A DNA stretch of 64,000 nucleotides, taken from positions 78,357 through 142,356 of the forward strand of contig NZ_PXZM01000031.1 in assembly GCF_003013395.1 (NCBI RefSeq). The letters are read 5' to 3'. Below, piece by piece: positions 42,249 through 50,250 of the stretch. Positions within the stretch are counted from its first letter, which is position 1. Every line of letters starts with the position of its first letter. The stretch comes from Brevibacillus fortis. GTDB taxonomy: Bacteria > Bacillota > Bacilli > Brevibacillales > Brevibacillaceae. A program made the translations under genes and the position numbers. The notes below the pieces were generated by a model, which did no database searches, was not told the DNA's origin, and saw nothing but the letters and a program-made list of their open reading frames with translations.

Positions 42249-43388
42249 TTAGGCTTTATACATTTGATTTTTGAAAATGGGTTTTGCTCCCACACTCTTT
42301 TTACGATTGAGCCAAAAGGACAAGGTCGTCAGCTCGTAGAGGAAAATGCACAGTGGCGGTGTAATGACGAACATCCCGAATACCAATAACGGTGTCGACC
42401 AGCCTAGTCGATGAATGACGTAGCTTTGCAGTAAGAACAAGATCAACGGATGAACCAAATAGATAGCCATATTTTGTTTGGCCAACCGGGCAAGCCACGG
42501 ACCGAGTTTAGGTAGTTTGCCGAGATAACTGGATGCAGGGTAAAAGCTGATAATCACACAGAGAGTGTAAACCAAGTAAAGCGGTTCGAAAATATTCATG
42601 CTCTCGTAATAGCTTTTAGAGCCGGAAAGATAGCTGTACGCCATCCAAACGGCTGCACTTGCCATCACAACGATAGAAGGTATCTGAAGGCGTCTCATCC
42701 ACGTCCGCCATTTATCCACATTCATCCCAGCATAAGCACCGAGTGCAAAAGTAAATACGTACATGAAAACATAGTGCTGTCCGTAAACATAGCTGTGTTT
42801 CATGAGGGACAGGAATGGGTTTGCAGCCCAATCAATGGCCCATAACGGTCTAATGAACAAATAGTGGTAGAGAACGTACAGACCAGCCTGTCCAATAAAC
42901 AGGGCGATTATCCAGCGGAAGTTCAAGTAGCGTTCCATCCACGGTTTGATCAGGCAAAACAACAAGCACAATTGCAAGTAAAGCGGAATGTAGTACAGGT
43001 GGTAGAATGAGCTACCTGTAAACAGACTATCGAAAAACGGTCCTACCAGCACGGCCGGATCAAAGGTTTGGTGCTTAAAATACGTGAAGATGGCTGTCCA
43101 GATTACGTAAGGCAAAACAACTGCGCGCCAGCGTTTTTTCCAGAAGGCACTCCAATCCAGTTGTCGGTTCTGATACCAGTAAAACAGCAGCATTCCGGTT
43201 GCAAATATAAACAAAGAGCGACCGAATTTTAACAAGATGATTAGAACGGCTTGCAAATCACTATTCCACGGATAAACCTTCTCGTTAGAGAGAAAAAAAC
43301 TGAGGGTGTGGATCATCAAGACAGTAAGAGCCCCAAAAACAAAAAGGGCATTCAGATCCTGAAACGTCCCCTTTCGATTGCTATTCAT
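42249..43388 (-). CDS. Acyltransferase family 3 membrane protein
   Basis: A 379-residue integral membrane protein of the acyltransferase 3 (OafA/NodX-like) family, with about ten helices. The N-terminal FQDLNALFVFGALTVLMIHT contains the family's membrane histidine region, and YFKHQ and FYHLYYIPLYLQL further on are typical. The start at 43388 follows GGAGGAATT on the minus strand. Such proteins O-acylate surface glycans or lipids; the acceptor here is unknown. It lies 58 bases after lipL and may share its transcript. Confidence 0.85.
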   Translation of the reverse strand: MNSNRKGTFQDLNALFVFGALTVLMIHTLSFFLSNEKVYPWNSDLQAVLIILLKFGRSLFIFATGMLLFYWYQNRQLDWSAFWKKRWRAVVLPYVIWTAIFTYFKHQTFDPAVLVGPFFDSLFTGSSFYHLYYIPLYLQLCLLFCLIKPWMERYLNFRWIIALFIGQAGLYVLYHYLFIRPLWAIDWAANPFLSLMKHSYVYGQHYVFMYVFTFALGAYAGMNVDKWRTWMRRLQIPSIVVMASAAVWMAYSYLSGSKSYYESMNIFEPLYLVYTLCVIISFYPASSYLGKLPKLGPWLARLAKQNMAIYLVHPLILFLLQSYVIHRLGWSTPLLVFGMFVITPPLCIFLYELTTLSFWLNRKKSVGAKPIFKNQMYKA

Positions 43389-43446
43389 AATTCCTCCAGA
43401 ATTTTACCGGCAGCACCTGGAGAATCAAAAGCAGGTAAAATGCCCG

Positions 43447-44289
43447 TTATTCGGGTAAGTGCCAGTCAGGTGCGGCCAGTTCTTTTGCGGTATAAGAAAA
43501 TAAGTGTAATCGTTGCGACAAATGGTGCCTCGAATCTGTCACTAACTCATTTTGCACATAAAAGGGGGTAGGTGATACAGCCCACTCCGAACGGATTGCC
43601 TCCAATAGACGTGTTTTTACATCATCCATGGTTGCCAATTTTCCAGTCAAACTCGCAATGCTGCCAACTGTTGAAGCATCGATGGAAGGAATTGGCTTAT
43701 GGCTTTGCATTTCATCCAAACCGGCGAGATGGTAAAAGCGCTCCATCCATTCCCCTCTTGGCCGATCGTCGACGTTGATGCACAACTGCAAAATAGAGCC
43801 GTGTCGCGTGCGTCTTTGTGCCATACCTCCGATTTTTTTACCGTGAATGGAAAAATCGTATTCCCCTGCACAGTAGGAGCCTGTCACTTCTCCAAATTCC
43901 AGCTTCCCGTAATCACGCAGGCCCACATCAAGAAGCTGGGCTACAAACGAGAAGAAGGAGTCAATCGAAATCGAAGTGTCAGGCAATAAACAAGCCATAT
44001 TGAGTACGCCAGCATCAAGCGGAACACAAGCTCCACCAGAAGAGCGAAGAACACAACCAAAGCCATCTTGACCGAACTTACGCAAGGCTTTCTGTAGATG
44101 AGGAAGCTTGGCGTCTCTGCGTCCGAGATACAGCGCCTGATCGTACACCCAGAGATGAATGACAGGGCTAGCTGATTCTGAATTCATACTGGCTGCCAAC
44201 GCTTCATCCCGGATTAAAGGCTCAAGTGGACTATCCTGGTAAGTACCGGAGTCCATCCAGCGAAATGGCTGATTAACAGAAAATGACAT
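43447..44289 (-). CDS. lipL: Octanoyl-[GcvH]:protein N-octanoyltransferase LipL
   Basis: Transfers octanoyl groups from GcvH to the E2 subunits of 2-oxoacid dehydrogenases in the Bacillus lipoate pathway. The 280-residue protein (B. subtilis LipL is nearly the same length) has RSSGGACVPLDAGVLN (82-97), the catalytic cysteine in GSYCAGEYD (Cys140) and IHGKKIGGMAQRR with the substrate-binding lysine. This pattern separates LipL from lipoate ligases. Start at 44289 after AAGGGG on the minus strand. A terminator lies between the SLH gene and this one, so it probably has its own promoter. Confidence 0.85.
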   Translation of the reverse strand: MSFSVNQPFRWMDSGTYQDSPLEPLIRDEALAASMNSESASPVIHLWVYDQALYLGRRDAKLPHLQKALRKFGQDGFGCVLRSSGGACVPLDAGVLNMACLLPDTSISIDSFFSFVAQLLDVGLRDYGKLEFGEVTGSYCAGEYDFSIHGKKIGGMAQRRTRHGSILQLCINVDDRPRGEWMERFYHLAGLDEMQSHKPIPSIDASTVGSIASLTGKLATMDDVKTRLLEAIRSEWAVSPTPFYVQNELVTDSRHHLSQRLHLFSYTAKELAAPDWHLPE

Positions 44290-44405
44290 AGAAAGACCCC
44301 TTCAACAGGACAAGAATAGCTACCATTATACATCTGAAATGCGTTTATTTCTACGTTTTCGCTATCTTTTTTCCATTTGGTAGAACATACATAACATGCA
44401 GAGTG

Positions 44406-44441
44406 AAAAAATACCCGACAGGCCATGATAGCTTGTCGGGT
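44406..44441 (-). terminator. Terminator after the SLH gene
   Basis: On the minus strand ACCCGACA (44441-44434) pairs with TGTCGGGT (44420-44413), then ATTTTTT. Confidence 0.85.
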
Positions 44442-44455
44442 CAAAATATGGTTCT

Positions 44456-45703
44456 TTATTTGGTCTCCTTGAAGGAGAAATTGTCCAGATAGGTTGTTTT
44501 GCGAGGCGCGTTTTCAGTTGCCTCTTCTTGCAGATACAGACCAAGCTTTGTTCCTTCTTGTTTCACATACTGTTGACCGAACAAGTATTGATCGTTCAAG
44601 TAAATGGAAACAGTGTTCTCGTTAACTTCTACTTTTAAGCGATTGCTGGATTTCAGCTTGTAGGAGCTAGAAGTAATGATGTCAATATCGTCTTCTTCGA
44701 CATCATTCACTTTTCCTAAAACAACGCGATCTTTTTGGACAAATACAACATTGGCTTTTCCGTCTTTACCGTTGAAGTAAAGGCCTCCTAAACCTTCGCT
44801 GCCTACGACATTGACATCGACGCTCAATTCGTATTTCTTAACTTTGTCAGACTCATTCCAATTCAATGGCAGGAAGTAGTGATCCAGATCATCGTCATCG
44901 GATTCAGCTGTCACTTGTTTGCTAGCGACCTCCCAGTTTCCTGTCGCTTTGTCTGTATTCCAGTTTTTCAATTTGGAATCAGAGAAGGAGTCGCTGATAT
45001 TGATTCGCTCTGGTTCTGGCTGAGGTTGCGGTTTACCAGGGGTAGGGAAAACGATTTTGATCTCATCATCATCGTCACGATCCAAAATAGCGCGATAGAG
45101 CAAAGAAGCAGCTTCCGCACGGGTAATCGGATCTTGTGGACGGAAATTGCCATTGTACCCTTTCATCAGATCGGTTTGGATCGCAATCGCAAGATACGGA
45201 CGCAGAGCTGACGAAATATCGTCGTAATCACGGAACTTTTTCAATTGATCCAAGTCGGCTTTGTACTTTTGATCGTAGCCCAACAGGCGTACCAATGCGA
45301 CAGCAATGTCTTCACGTACTGCCGCTTGATCTGGCTTATACGTGTAGGTTGACCCGGATTTGTATCCAGTCAAATAAGGCTTGGCGTATTCTACATACAG
45401 AAATGCCCAGTGATGACGCGGTACATCTTTAAAGGTTTGGTCGACGTAGCGTTTGTTTATATCTACATCTGCTGCTGCGATCATAATTTTGGCAAATTCA
45501 GCGCGGGTAACCTCATTGTTCGGTCTAAATGTCCGATTGTCGTACCCTTTGATGATCCCTTTTGCCGCCATCTCCGTAATTTCCTTGTATGCCCAATGGC
45601 TACGTGGAACGTCTGAGAACGAAGGAGTGGAAGCGGCACCGACGACCGGGATAACCGTCAAGAACATTAACACCGACAAAAATAAGGCTAGTGCTCTTTT
45701 CAT
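44456..45703 (-). CDS. S-layer-homology protein with lectin-like C-terminal domain
   Basis: A secreted surface protein of 415 residues. Order: signal peptide (1-24; cleavage near VGA-AST), three SLH domains (about 28-72, 91-141, 158-205) that bind pyruvylated secondary cell-wall polymer, a linker of Asp repeats and alternating Pro (210-232), and a C-terminal beta-sandwich-like domain (~236-415) resembling a concanavalin/laminin-G type carbohydrate-binding fold. TRAE motifs occur in SLH 1 (66-69) and SLH 3 (194-197); the second repeat has VREDIAVAL instead. ATG 45703 follows GAGGAGG on the minus strand. The ligand of the C-terminal domain is not known. Confidence 0.85.
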   Translation of the reverse strand: MKRALALFLSVLMFLTVIPVVGAASTPSFSDVPRSHWAYKEITEMAAKGIIKGYDNRTFRPNNEVTRAEFAKIMIAAADVDINKRYVDQTFKDVPRHHWAFLYVEYAKPYLTGYKSGSTYTYKPDQAAVREDIAVALVRLLGYDQKYKADLDQLKKFRDYDDISSALRPYLAIAIQTDLMKGYNGNFRPQDPITRAEAASLLYRAILDRDDDDEIKIVFPTPGKPQPQPEPERINISDSFSDSKLKNWNTDKATGNWEVASKQVTAESDDDDLDHYFLPLNWNESDKVKKYELSVDVNVVGSEGLGGLYFNGKDGKANVVFVQKDRVVLGKVNDVEEDDIDIITSSSYKLKSSNRLKVEVNENTVSIYLNDQYLFGQQYVKQEGTKLGLYLQEEATENAPRKTTYLDNFSFKETK

Positions 45704-45717
45704 GTTGACCTCCTCAA

Positions 45718-45748
45718 AATAGCAATGTAGTTTTTGTTGACTGCTATT
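45718..45748 (-). promoter_or_regulatory. Hairpin in the SLH 5' untranslated region
   Basis: AATAGCA (45718-45724) and TGCTATT (45742-45748) form an inverted repeat just upstream of the SLH ribosome site (45706-45712). It could stabilise the message or affect translation. Confidence 0.4.
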
Positions 45749-46047
45749 CAGACGGCGAGTGGGCTTGTATTGTTGCAGGAGAAAAAGAAAATAGGAAAAA
45801 AGACGGAGGAAGCTCATGCTTGTTTGATTGGAAGGGGTGTCCAAGCCAGAGTCGATCATATTTGAAAGAGCGTTGAAGCGGCTGCGAATGCTGCCATTCA
45901 TCGGCAATATTTCCAGACTGGCTTTTGCAGTGCCCAATTAGCGGGGGAGATGACACTCTCCTACATTCAGCAGATAGTTGCTATTACACGTCGTACATAT
46001 TTTGCCTCATTATGGTTATTAAGCATTAGCTTTTGTATCACCCAAAA
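45749..46047. other. Intergenic region between divergent SLH gene and miaB
   Basis: About 300 bases with no convincing gene. The SLH frame stays open on the minus strand to 45937, but with no ribosome site and no signal-peptide logic. I found no clear minus-strand promoter for the SLH gene; the miaB promoter lies at the right edge. Confidence 0.5.
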
Positions 46048-46056
46048 TGCTATAAT
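46048..46056 (+). promoter_or_regulatory. Extended -10 promoter of miaB
   Basis: TGCTATAAT, a perfect extended -10; no good -35 is seen, which is common for this type. Confidence 0.65.
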
Positions 46057-46100
46057 TCTTTATTGGTTACTTATGTAGATGATTTTAGCTGAGGTGATAC

Positions 46101-47615
46101 ATGATGAAGGAAACAAAAGAGGCGACTGTGGACTTAAAATCCGTTAAGTCTCCAAAGAAAACGGAAGACTATGCGAAATACTTCCAGGCCCCCTCTCTGA
46201 AAGATGCGAAAAAGCGCGGTAAGGAAGAGATTTTAGTCCATTACGATTTTAATATCCCAGAAGACATGCAGAGCATCGGAAAAGGAAAGCGTTATCACGT
46301 TCGTACGTATGGCTGCCAAATGAACGAGCATGATTCGGAAACGATTTCTGGTATCTTGCAGGCAATGGGCTATACCTCCTCTGATTCTGTTGAAGATGCA
46401 GATGTCATCCTATTTAACACCTGTGCGATCCGCGAAAACGCAGAGGATAAAGTATTCGGAGAGCTCGGTCACATGAAGCGGCTTAAGAATAACAACCCGA
46501 ATTTGATCCTCGGTGTTTGCGGCTGTATGTCCCAAGAAGAGAAAGTCGTCAAGAAAATCTTGAAAAGCTACCAGCAGGTCGACTTGATTTTTGGAACGCA
46601 CAATATTCACCGTCTGCCAGAACTGTTGCGCGATGCGATGTTCAGCAAAGAAATGGTGATTGAGGTTTGGTCCAAAGAAGGCGATATCGTCGAAAATATG
46701 CCGAAGCTGCGCGAAGGAAACACCAAGGGCTGGGTTAATATCATGTACGGCTGTGACAAGTTCTGTACGTACTGTATCGTGCCGTATACGCGCGGAAAAG
46801 AGCGCAGCCGACGTCCAGAAGATGTTATCGCGGAAGTGCGTGATCTCGCTCGCCAAGGCTTTAAAGAAATCATGCTTCTTGGACAAAACGTCAATGCATA
46901 CGGGAAAGATTTTGAGGACATCGAGTACGGTTTTGGTGACCTGATGGACGAGGTCCGCAAGATCGATATCCCGCGTGTGCGCTTCACGACAAGTCATCCG
47001 CGCGATTTTGACGACCACTTGATCGAGGTGCTGGCAAAAGGCGGCAACCTGGTGGAACAAATCCATTTGCCTGTCCAATCCGGTTCGACAGAAGTACTCA
47101 AGCGGATGGCGCGCAAATACACGCGTGAGCATTATCTGGAGCTCGTTCGCAAAATCAAGGACGCAATCCCGAATGTCTCGCTTTCTACCGATATTATTGT
47201 TGGCTTCCCAGGCGAAACTGATGAGCAGTTCGAAGATACCATTTCGATGGTGGAAGAGGTAAAGTACGATTTTGCGTACAGCTTCATTTACTCTCCGCGA
47301 GAAGGTACACCGGCTGCTGTCATGGAAGACAACGTTCCGATGGAAGTGAAAAAAGCCCGCTTGTATCGACTCAATGAAATCTTGGGTCGCATTAGTCTGG
47401 AGCAGAACAAAAAACTCCAGGATCAGGTTGTCGAGGTACTTGTGGAAGGCGAATCGAGGACGAATGCGGAAGTGCTTGCGGGTCGTACGCGTACGAACAA
47501 GTTGGTCCATTTCACCGGAGACAAATCCTTGATCGGACAGTATGTGCACATAAAAATTACAGATGCGAAAACGTGGACACTCCACGGAGAGCTCGTATCC
47601 AAAGTTGAGGTGTAA
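46101..47615 (+). CDS. miaB: tRNA-2-methylthio-N6-dimethylallyladenosine synthase MiaB
   Basis: A radical-SAM methylthiotransferase acting on i6A37 of tRNAs, after MiaA (also in this window). The 504-residue protein has a charged N-terminal extension (~1-65), the UPF0004 domain with YGCQMNEHDSE, NTCAIRENAE and GVCGCMSQEE, the radical-SAM triad CDKFCTYC, and a C-terminal TRAM domain. ATG 46104 is better spaced to AGGTGA than ATG 46101; the two differ by one residue. ricA follows 6 bases after the stop, as in B. subtilis (ymcB-ymcA). Confidence 0.96.
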   Translation: MMKETKEATVDLKSVKSPKKTEDYAKYFQAPSLKDAKKRGKEEILVHYDFNIPEDMQSIGKGKRYHVRTYGCQMNEHDSETISGILQAMGYTSSDSVEDADVILFNTCAIRENAEDKVFGELGHMKRLKNNNPNLILGVCGCMSQEEKVVKKILKSYQQVDLIFGTHNIHRLPELLRDAMFSKEMVIEVWSKEGDIVENMPKLREGNTKGWVNIMYGCDKFCTYCIVPYTRGKERSRRPEDVIAEVRDLARQGFKEIMLLGQNVNAYGKDFEDIEYGFGDLMDEVRKIDIPRVRFTTSHPRDFDDHLIEVLAKGGNLVEQIHLPVQSGSTEVLKRMARKYTREHYLELVRKIKDAIPNVSLSTDIIVGFPGETDEQFEDTISMVEEVKYDFAYSFIYSPREGTPAAVMEDNVPMEVKKARLYRLNEILGRISLEQNKKLQDQVVEVLVEGESRTNAEVLAGRTRTNKLVHFTGDKSLIGQYVHIKITDAKTWTLHGELVSKVEV

Positions 47616-47621
47616 GTCATT

Positions 47622-48065
47622 ATGGAACAAACAAACGCATATACACAGAAAGAAATTCTCGATAAAGCTCGCGAATTGGCAGCTATGATCGCGCGTACGA
47701 ATGAAGTTGATTTCTTCAAACGTGCTGAACTGCAAATCAAGCACAATGAACGGGTGCAAGATTTGATTGATACATTGAAGCAGAAGCAAAAGCAAATGGT
47801 GATGTTTGAATCCATCAACAAGCCGGAACTGGTGAAAAAAGTGGAAGACGAGTACAACCAATTGCATGAGGAATTGGATGCCATTCCAATCGTGACGGAA
47901 TTCAAGCAATCGCAGGTCGATGTGAACGATCTTTTGCAAATGGTTACGAATGTGATCACGAACACCGTTTCGGAGCGTATTATTTTGGATACAGGCGGAA
48001 ACCCATTGACTGGAGAGACGGGTGGCGGTCCTGAGAAGAAAAAATCTGGCGGCTGCTGCTCCTAA
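47622..48065 (+). CDS. ricA: RicA (YmcA) family regulator
   Basis: A 147-residue helical protein. In B. subtilis RicA (YmcA) forms the Y-complex with RicF and RicT, carries iron-sulfur clusters and steers RNase Y cleavage, which in turn affects sporulation, competence and biofilm. The C-terminus ends in the family's GGCCS, where cluster cysteines reside. Start ATG 47622. rny is in the same window. Cotranscribed with miaB by spacing. Confidence 0.92.
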   Translation: MEQTNAYTQKEILDKARELAAMIARTNEVDFFKRAELQIKHNERVQDLIDTLKQKQKQMVMFESINKPELVKKVEDEYNQLHEELDAIPIVTEFKQSQVDVNDLLQMVTNVITNTVSERIILDTGGNPLTGETGGGPEKKKSGGCCS

Positions 48066-48137
48066 TTCTTGATAGAAAGTCTTCCTGGCGCTGTTTTGAT
48101 GAATACCCAACAACTTTCCCAAATATAAGGTGGTTGT

Positions 48138-48169
48138 TTGCACGCTAGTCGAATGCCCTGCATACAAAT
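48138..48169 (+). promoter_or_regulatory. Sigma-E-type promoter of cotE
   Basis: CATACAAAT at 48161-48169 matches the sigma-E -10. The GCAC near 48140 is at sigma-K-like spacing, so overlapping use is possible. B. subtilis cotE has both types. Confidence 0.5.
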
Positions 48170-48201
48170 GTACAGAAACGTTGTATGGAGGAGGTAACGA
48201 A

Positions 48202-48762
48202 ATGTCGGGTATAGACAAAGATCTACAGTGCCGGGAACTTATCGCGAAAGCAGTCTGCGGCAAAGGCCATAAATTTTCTACTACAACCCACACCATCATA
48301 CCGTCGCAAACTCCTTCGACGATCCTCGGATGCTGGATTATAAACACGAACTTCCAAGCAGAGAAAGTCGGAGATGCCGTTGAAGTATCTGGTACGTATG
48401 ACGTCAACCTGTGGTTTTCGTTTGCTAATAACACGCAAACCGAAGTCAAGCGGGAAACTGTTAAGTTCTCCGTACTCGTACCGCTTACGTTCTTCGACAA
48501 GAACTGCAGAGGCGATCTGGAAATCGTTGCACGCGCCGTGGAGCAACCGAAGTGCATAAAAGCGGAGTTAAGTGGTGGTGGCACAATCACAGTCAGAGTT
48601 GAAAGCGAATATGCAGTAGAGGTCATTGGAGAAACAAAGGTGTGCGTTGTTGTCTGCAATAGTTGTGATGACAAAGAGTTCCATCTGGTTGACGACTTTG
48701 AAGATAACAGTGACGAGTTTGATGACTTTGATTCCGCTACGCTACTCGACGAGCTCGACTAA
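48202..48762 (+). CDS. cotE: Outer spore coat morphogenetic protein CotE
   Basis: The mother-cell protein that forms the ring directing outer coat assembly. The 186-residue product has the conserved QCRELIAKAVCGKGHKFS start, ILGCWIINTNF, and the strongly acidic C-terminal tail (DDFEDNSDEFDDFD) typical of CotE. ATG 48202 is chosen after GGAGGAGGT; an in-frame GTG at 48130 lies before the promoter element. Neighbours miaB-ricA-cotE-(amidoligase)-mutS match Bacillus apart from the inserted gene. A perfect terminator follows. Confidence 0.95.
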   Translation: MSGIDKDLQCRELIAKAVCGKGHKFSTTTHTIIPSQTPSTILGCWIINTNFQAEKVGDAVEVSGTYDVNLWFSFANNTQTEVKRETVKFSVLVPLTFFDKNCRGDLEIVARAVEQPKCIKAELSGGGTITVRVESEYAVEVIGETKVCVVVCNSCDDKEFHLVDDFEDNSDEFDDFDSATLLDELD

Positions 48763-48797
48763 AGAGGAGAAATTATCTCCTCTTTTTTCTTTTTTTC
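48761..48797 (+). terminator. Terminator after cotE
   Basis: AAAGAGGAGA (48761-48770), AATTA, TCTCCTCTTT (48776-48785), then further T. It overlaps the cotE stop. Confidence 0.9.
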
Positions 48798-48872
48798 GGA
48801 TGCGTACACTTCACACTTTTTTCTGGGCGTAGTCATAAAATAACAAAAGAATAGCGGGGGAGTGTGGAAGGC

Positions 48873-50162
48873 ATGATTCTACGCACAAAGGCGAGTCAGC
48901 GAGCGAACAAGCAGGAAACGCCAGCAACACAACCGATGACGGCCAACGCTAAAGAAGTCGTAGCGTATTTGCATCGTCCTGAAATCGGGCGCTGGTTGCT
49001 CCGGCAGGGGAGAATACCTGTAACGACAGGAAAAGCAGCGCGACCGGGCTGGCGAACATATAGGATCTGCCTTTACCAAGACCATGTACTTGATATCGCC
49101 CGGAGCGAGGAGCAATCGCAATGGCTGCTGCACCGCCTACAGGAGCCCGAGTGGCACTCCGTTTCCTTGCCTTCCACTGAAACAGAAATTCTGGTGGTGA
49201 CAGGGCTGGCAGCGCGTAGTTTGTATGCCGCAGGAGCTGATGCGGGTCAAGTGACGGTCATGGCAGCTTCTCCCCATCGACTTAAGGTCGTCGAGGTGGA
49301 ACCAAATTGGCCAGCCAAGCATGCTGACGAATATATGCAGCGGGCACGATATTGGTGGGAAGGTCGGATGGGCAAACAACCGCAAAAGCTGCAAAGCATG
49401 GGGGCTGATCCTGAGTTTGCTTTGCGCAAGCCCACTGGAGAGATGGCACTTGCTTCTGACTTCCTGAGCATCAATGGTACGGTTGGTTGTGATACGACAC
49501 GCTATCGGGAAGAATTAGGTCTCCATCAGCACCCGGTTGCAGAGTTGAGACCTGCGCCATCGGAGGACCCCGATCAATTATTTATGCATATCTACGAGAA
49601 TCTGACACTCGCCTACAAAAAAATAGGGAACTCGTCAATCGAATGGCTCGCTGGCGGAATGCCGTTTAAAGGTTACCCAATCGGCGGGCATATTCATTTT
49701 GGTGGGCTCACACCTACTTTTTCTCTTCGGCGAAAGTTGGATGCGTACTTGGCTCTTCCCCTTGTTCTGATCGAGGATGCAGGGTGTATGAGTCGCAGAG
49801 AGCGATATGGATTTTTAGGGGATGTAAGAGAGAAGGAATATGGATTCGAATATCGTACACTCCCCAGTTGGCTCGTTCATCCCCTTGTCGCTCGCGGTAT
49901 TCTTCATTTGGCCCATTTGGTTGCAACCAATCACGAGAAGCTACAAGCGATGCCTCATCTAAAACTCCCGTTCATCAAAGCGTACTACCAGGGTGAGAAA
50001 AAAAAGCTCCTGCCGTACGTTGCTCAAGTCTGGCAAGAATTAAAAGAGTTGCCAGGCTATTCGCTGTCACGAATACATTTGGATCGGTACTTTTCTTTTT
50101 TAATCGAGAGCCAATCGTGGATAACGGATGAAGACCTGCGTAAGACATGGAAGCTACTATAA
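48873..50162 (+). CDS. Putative GCS-like amidoligase (COOH-NH2 ligase type 2)
   Basis: A 429-residue cytoplasmic protein I place in the glutamine synthetase/GCS-like COOH-NH2 ligase superfamily, type 2 (phage phiEco32-like). The C-terminal catalytic half has the ordered motifs GADPEF (177-182), AELRP (223-227), GGHIHFG (271-277) and EYRTLPSWL (326-334), as expected for a metal/ATP site made of Glu, His and Arg. The N-terminal ~170 residues have no clear match. ATG 48873 follows GGGGGAG; an in-frame GTG three codons upstream is too close. The substrate is unknown. Next to cotE it may modify a coat or wall peptide; this is inference. Confidence 0.7.
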   Translation: MILRTKASQRANKQETPATQPMTANAKEVVAYLHRPEIGRWLLRQGRIPVTTGKAARPGWRTYRICLYQDHVLDIARSEEQSQWLLHRLQEPEWHSVSLPSTETEILVVTGLAARSLYAAGADAGQVTVMAASPHRLKVVEVEPNWPAKHADEYMQRARYWWEGRMGKQPQKLQSMGADPEFALRKPTGEMALASDFLSINGTVGCDTTRYREELGLHQHPVAELRPAPSEDPDQLFMHIYENLTLAYKKIGNSSIEWLAGGMPFKGYPIGGHIHFGGLTPTFSLRRKLDAYLALPLVLIEDAGCMSRRERYGFLGDVREKEYGFEYRTLPSWLVHPLVARGILHLAHLVATNHEKLQAMPHLKLPFIKAYYQGEKKKLLPYVAQVWQELKELPGYSLSRIHLDRYFSFLIESQSWITDEDLRKTWKLL

Positions 50163-50186
50163 ACGGATCTACCATTGGATGCAGGG

Positions 50187-50215
50187 TCAACATTACCGTA
50201 CAATCATGATATAAT
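50187..50215 (+). promoter_or_regulatory. Sigma-A promoter of mutS-mutL
   Basis: TCAACA (50187-50192), 17 bases, TATAAT (50210-50215) with an extended TGA before it. Confidence 0.7.
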
Positions 50216-50250
50216 AGCGACGACAATGAGTAGGCTAGGAGAAGAAAACA

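Noticed and set aside
45704..45937. Upstream extension of the SLH gene by 78 codons
   Set aside because: The ATG at 45703 has an ideal ribosome site and starts a perfect signal peptide; the extension would destroy secretion.
46410..48674. A 754-codon open frame on the minus strand
   Set aside because: It is antisense to miaB, ricA and cotE, all firmly identified. Its translation has no family features and no ribosome site; it arises from codon bias of the real genes.
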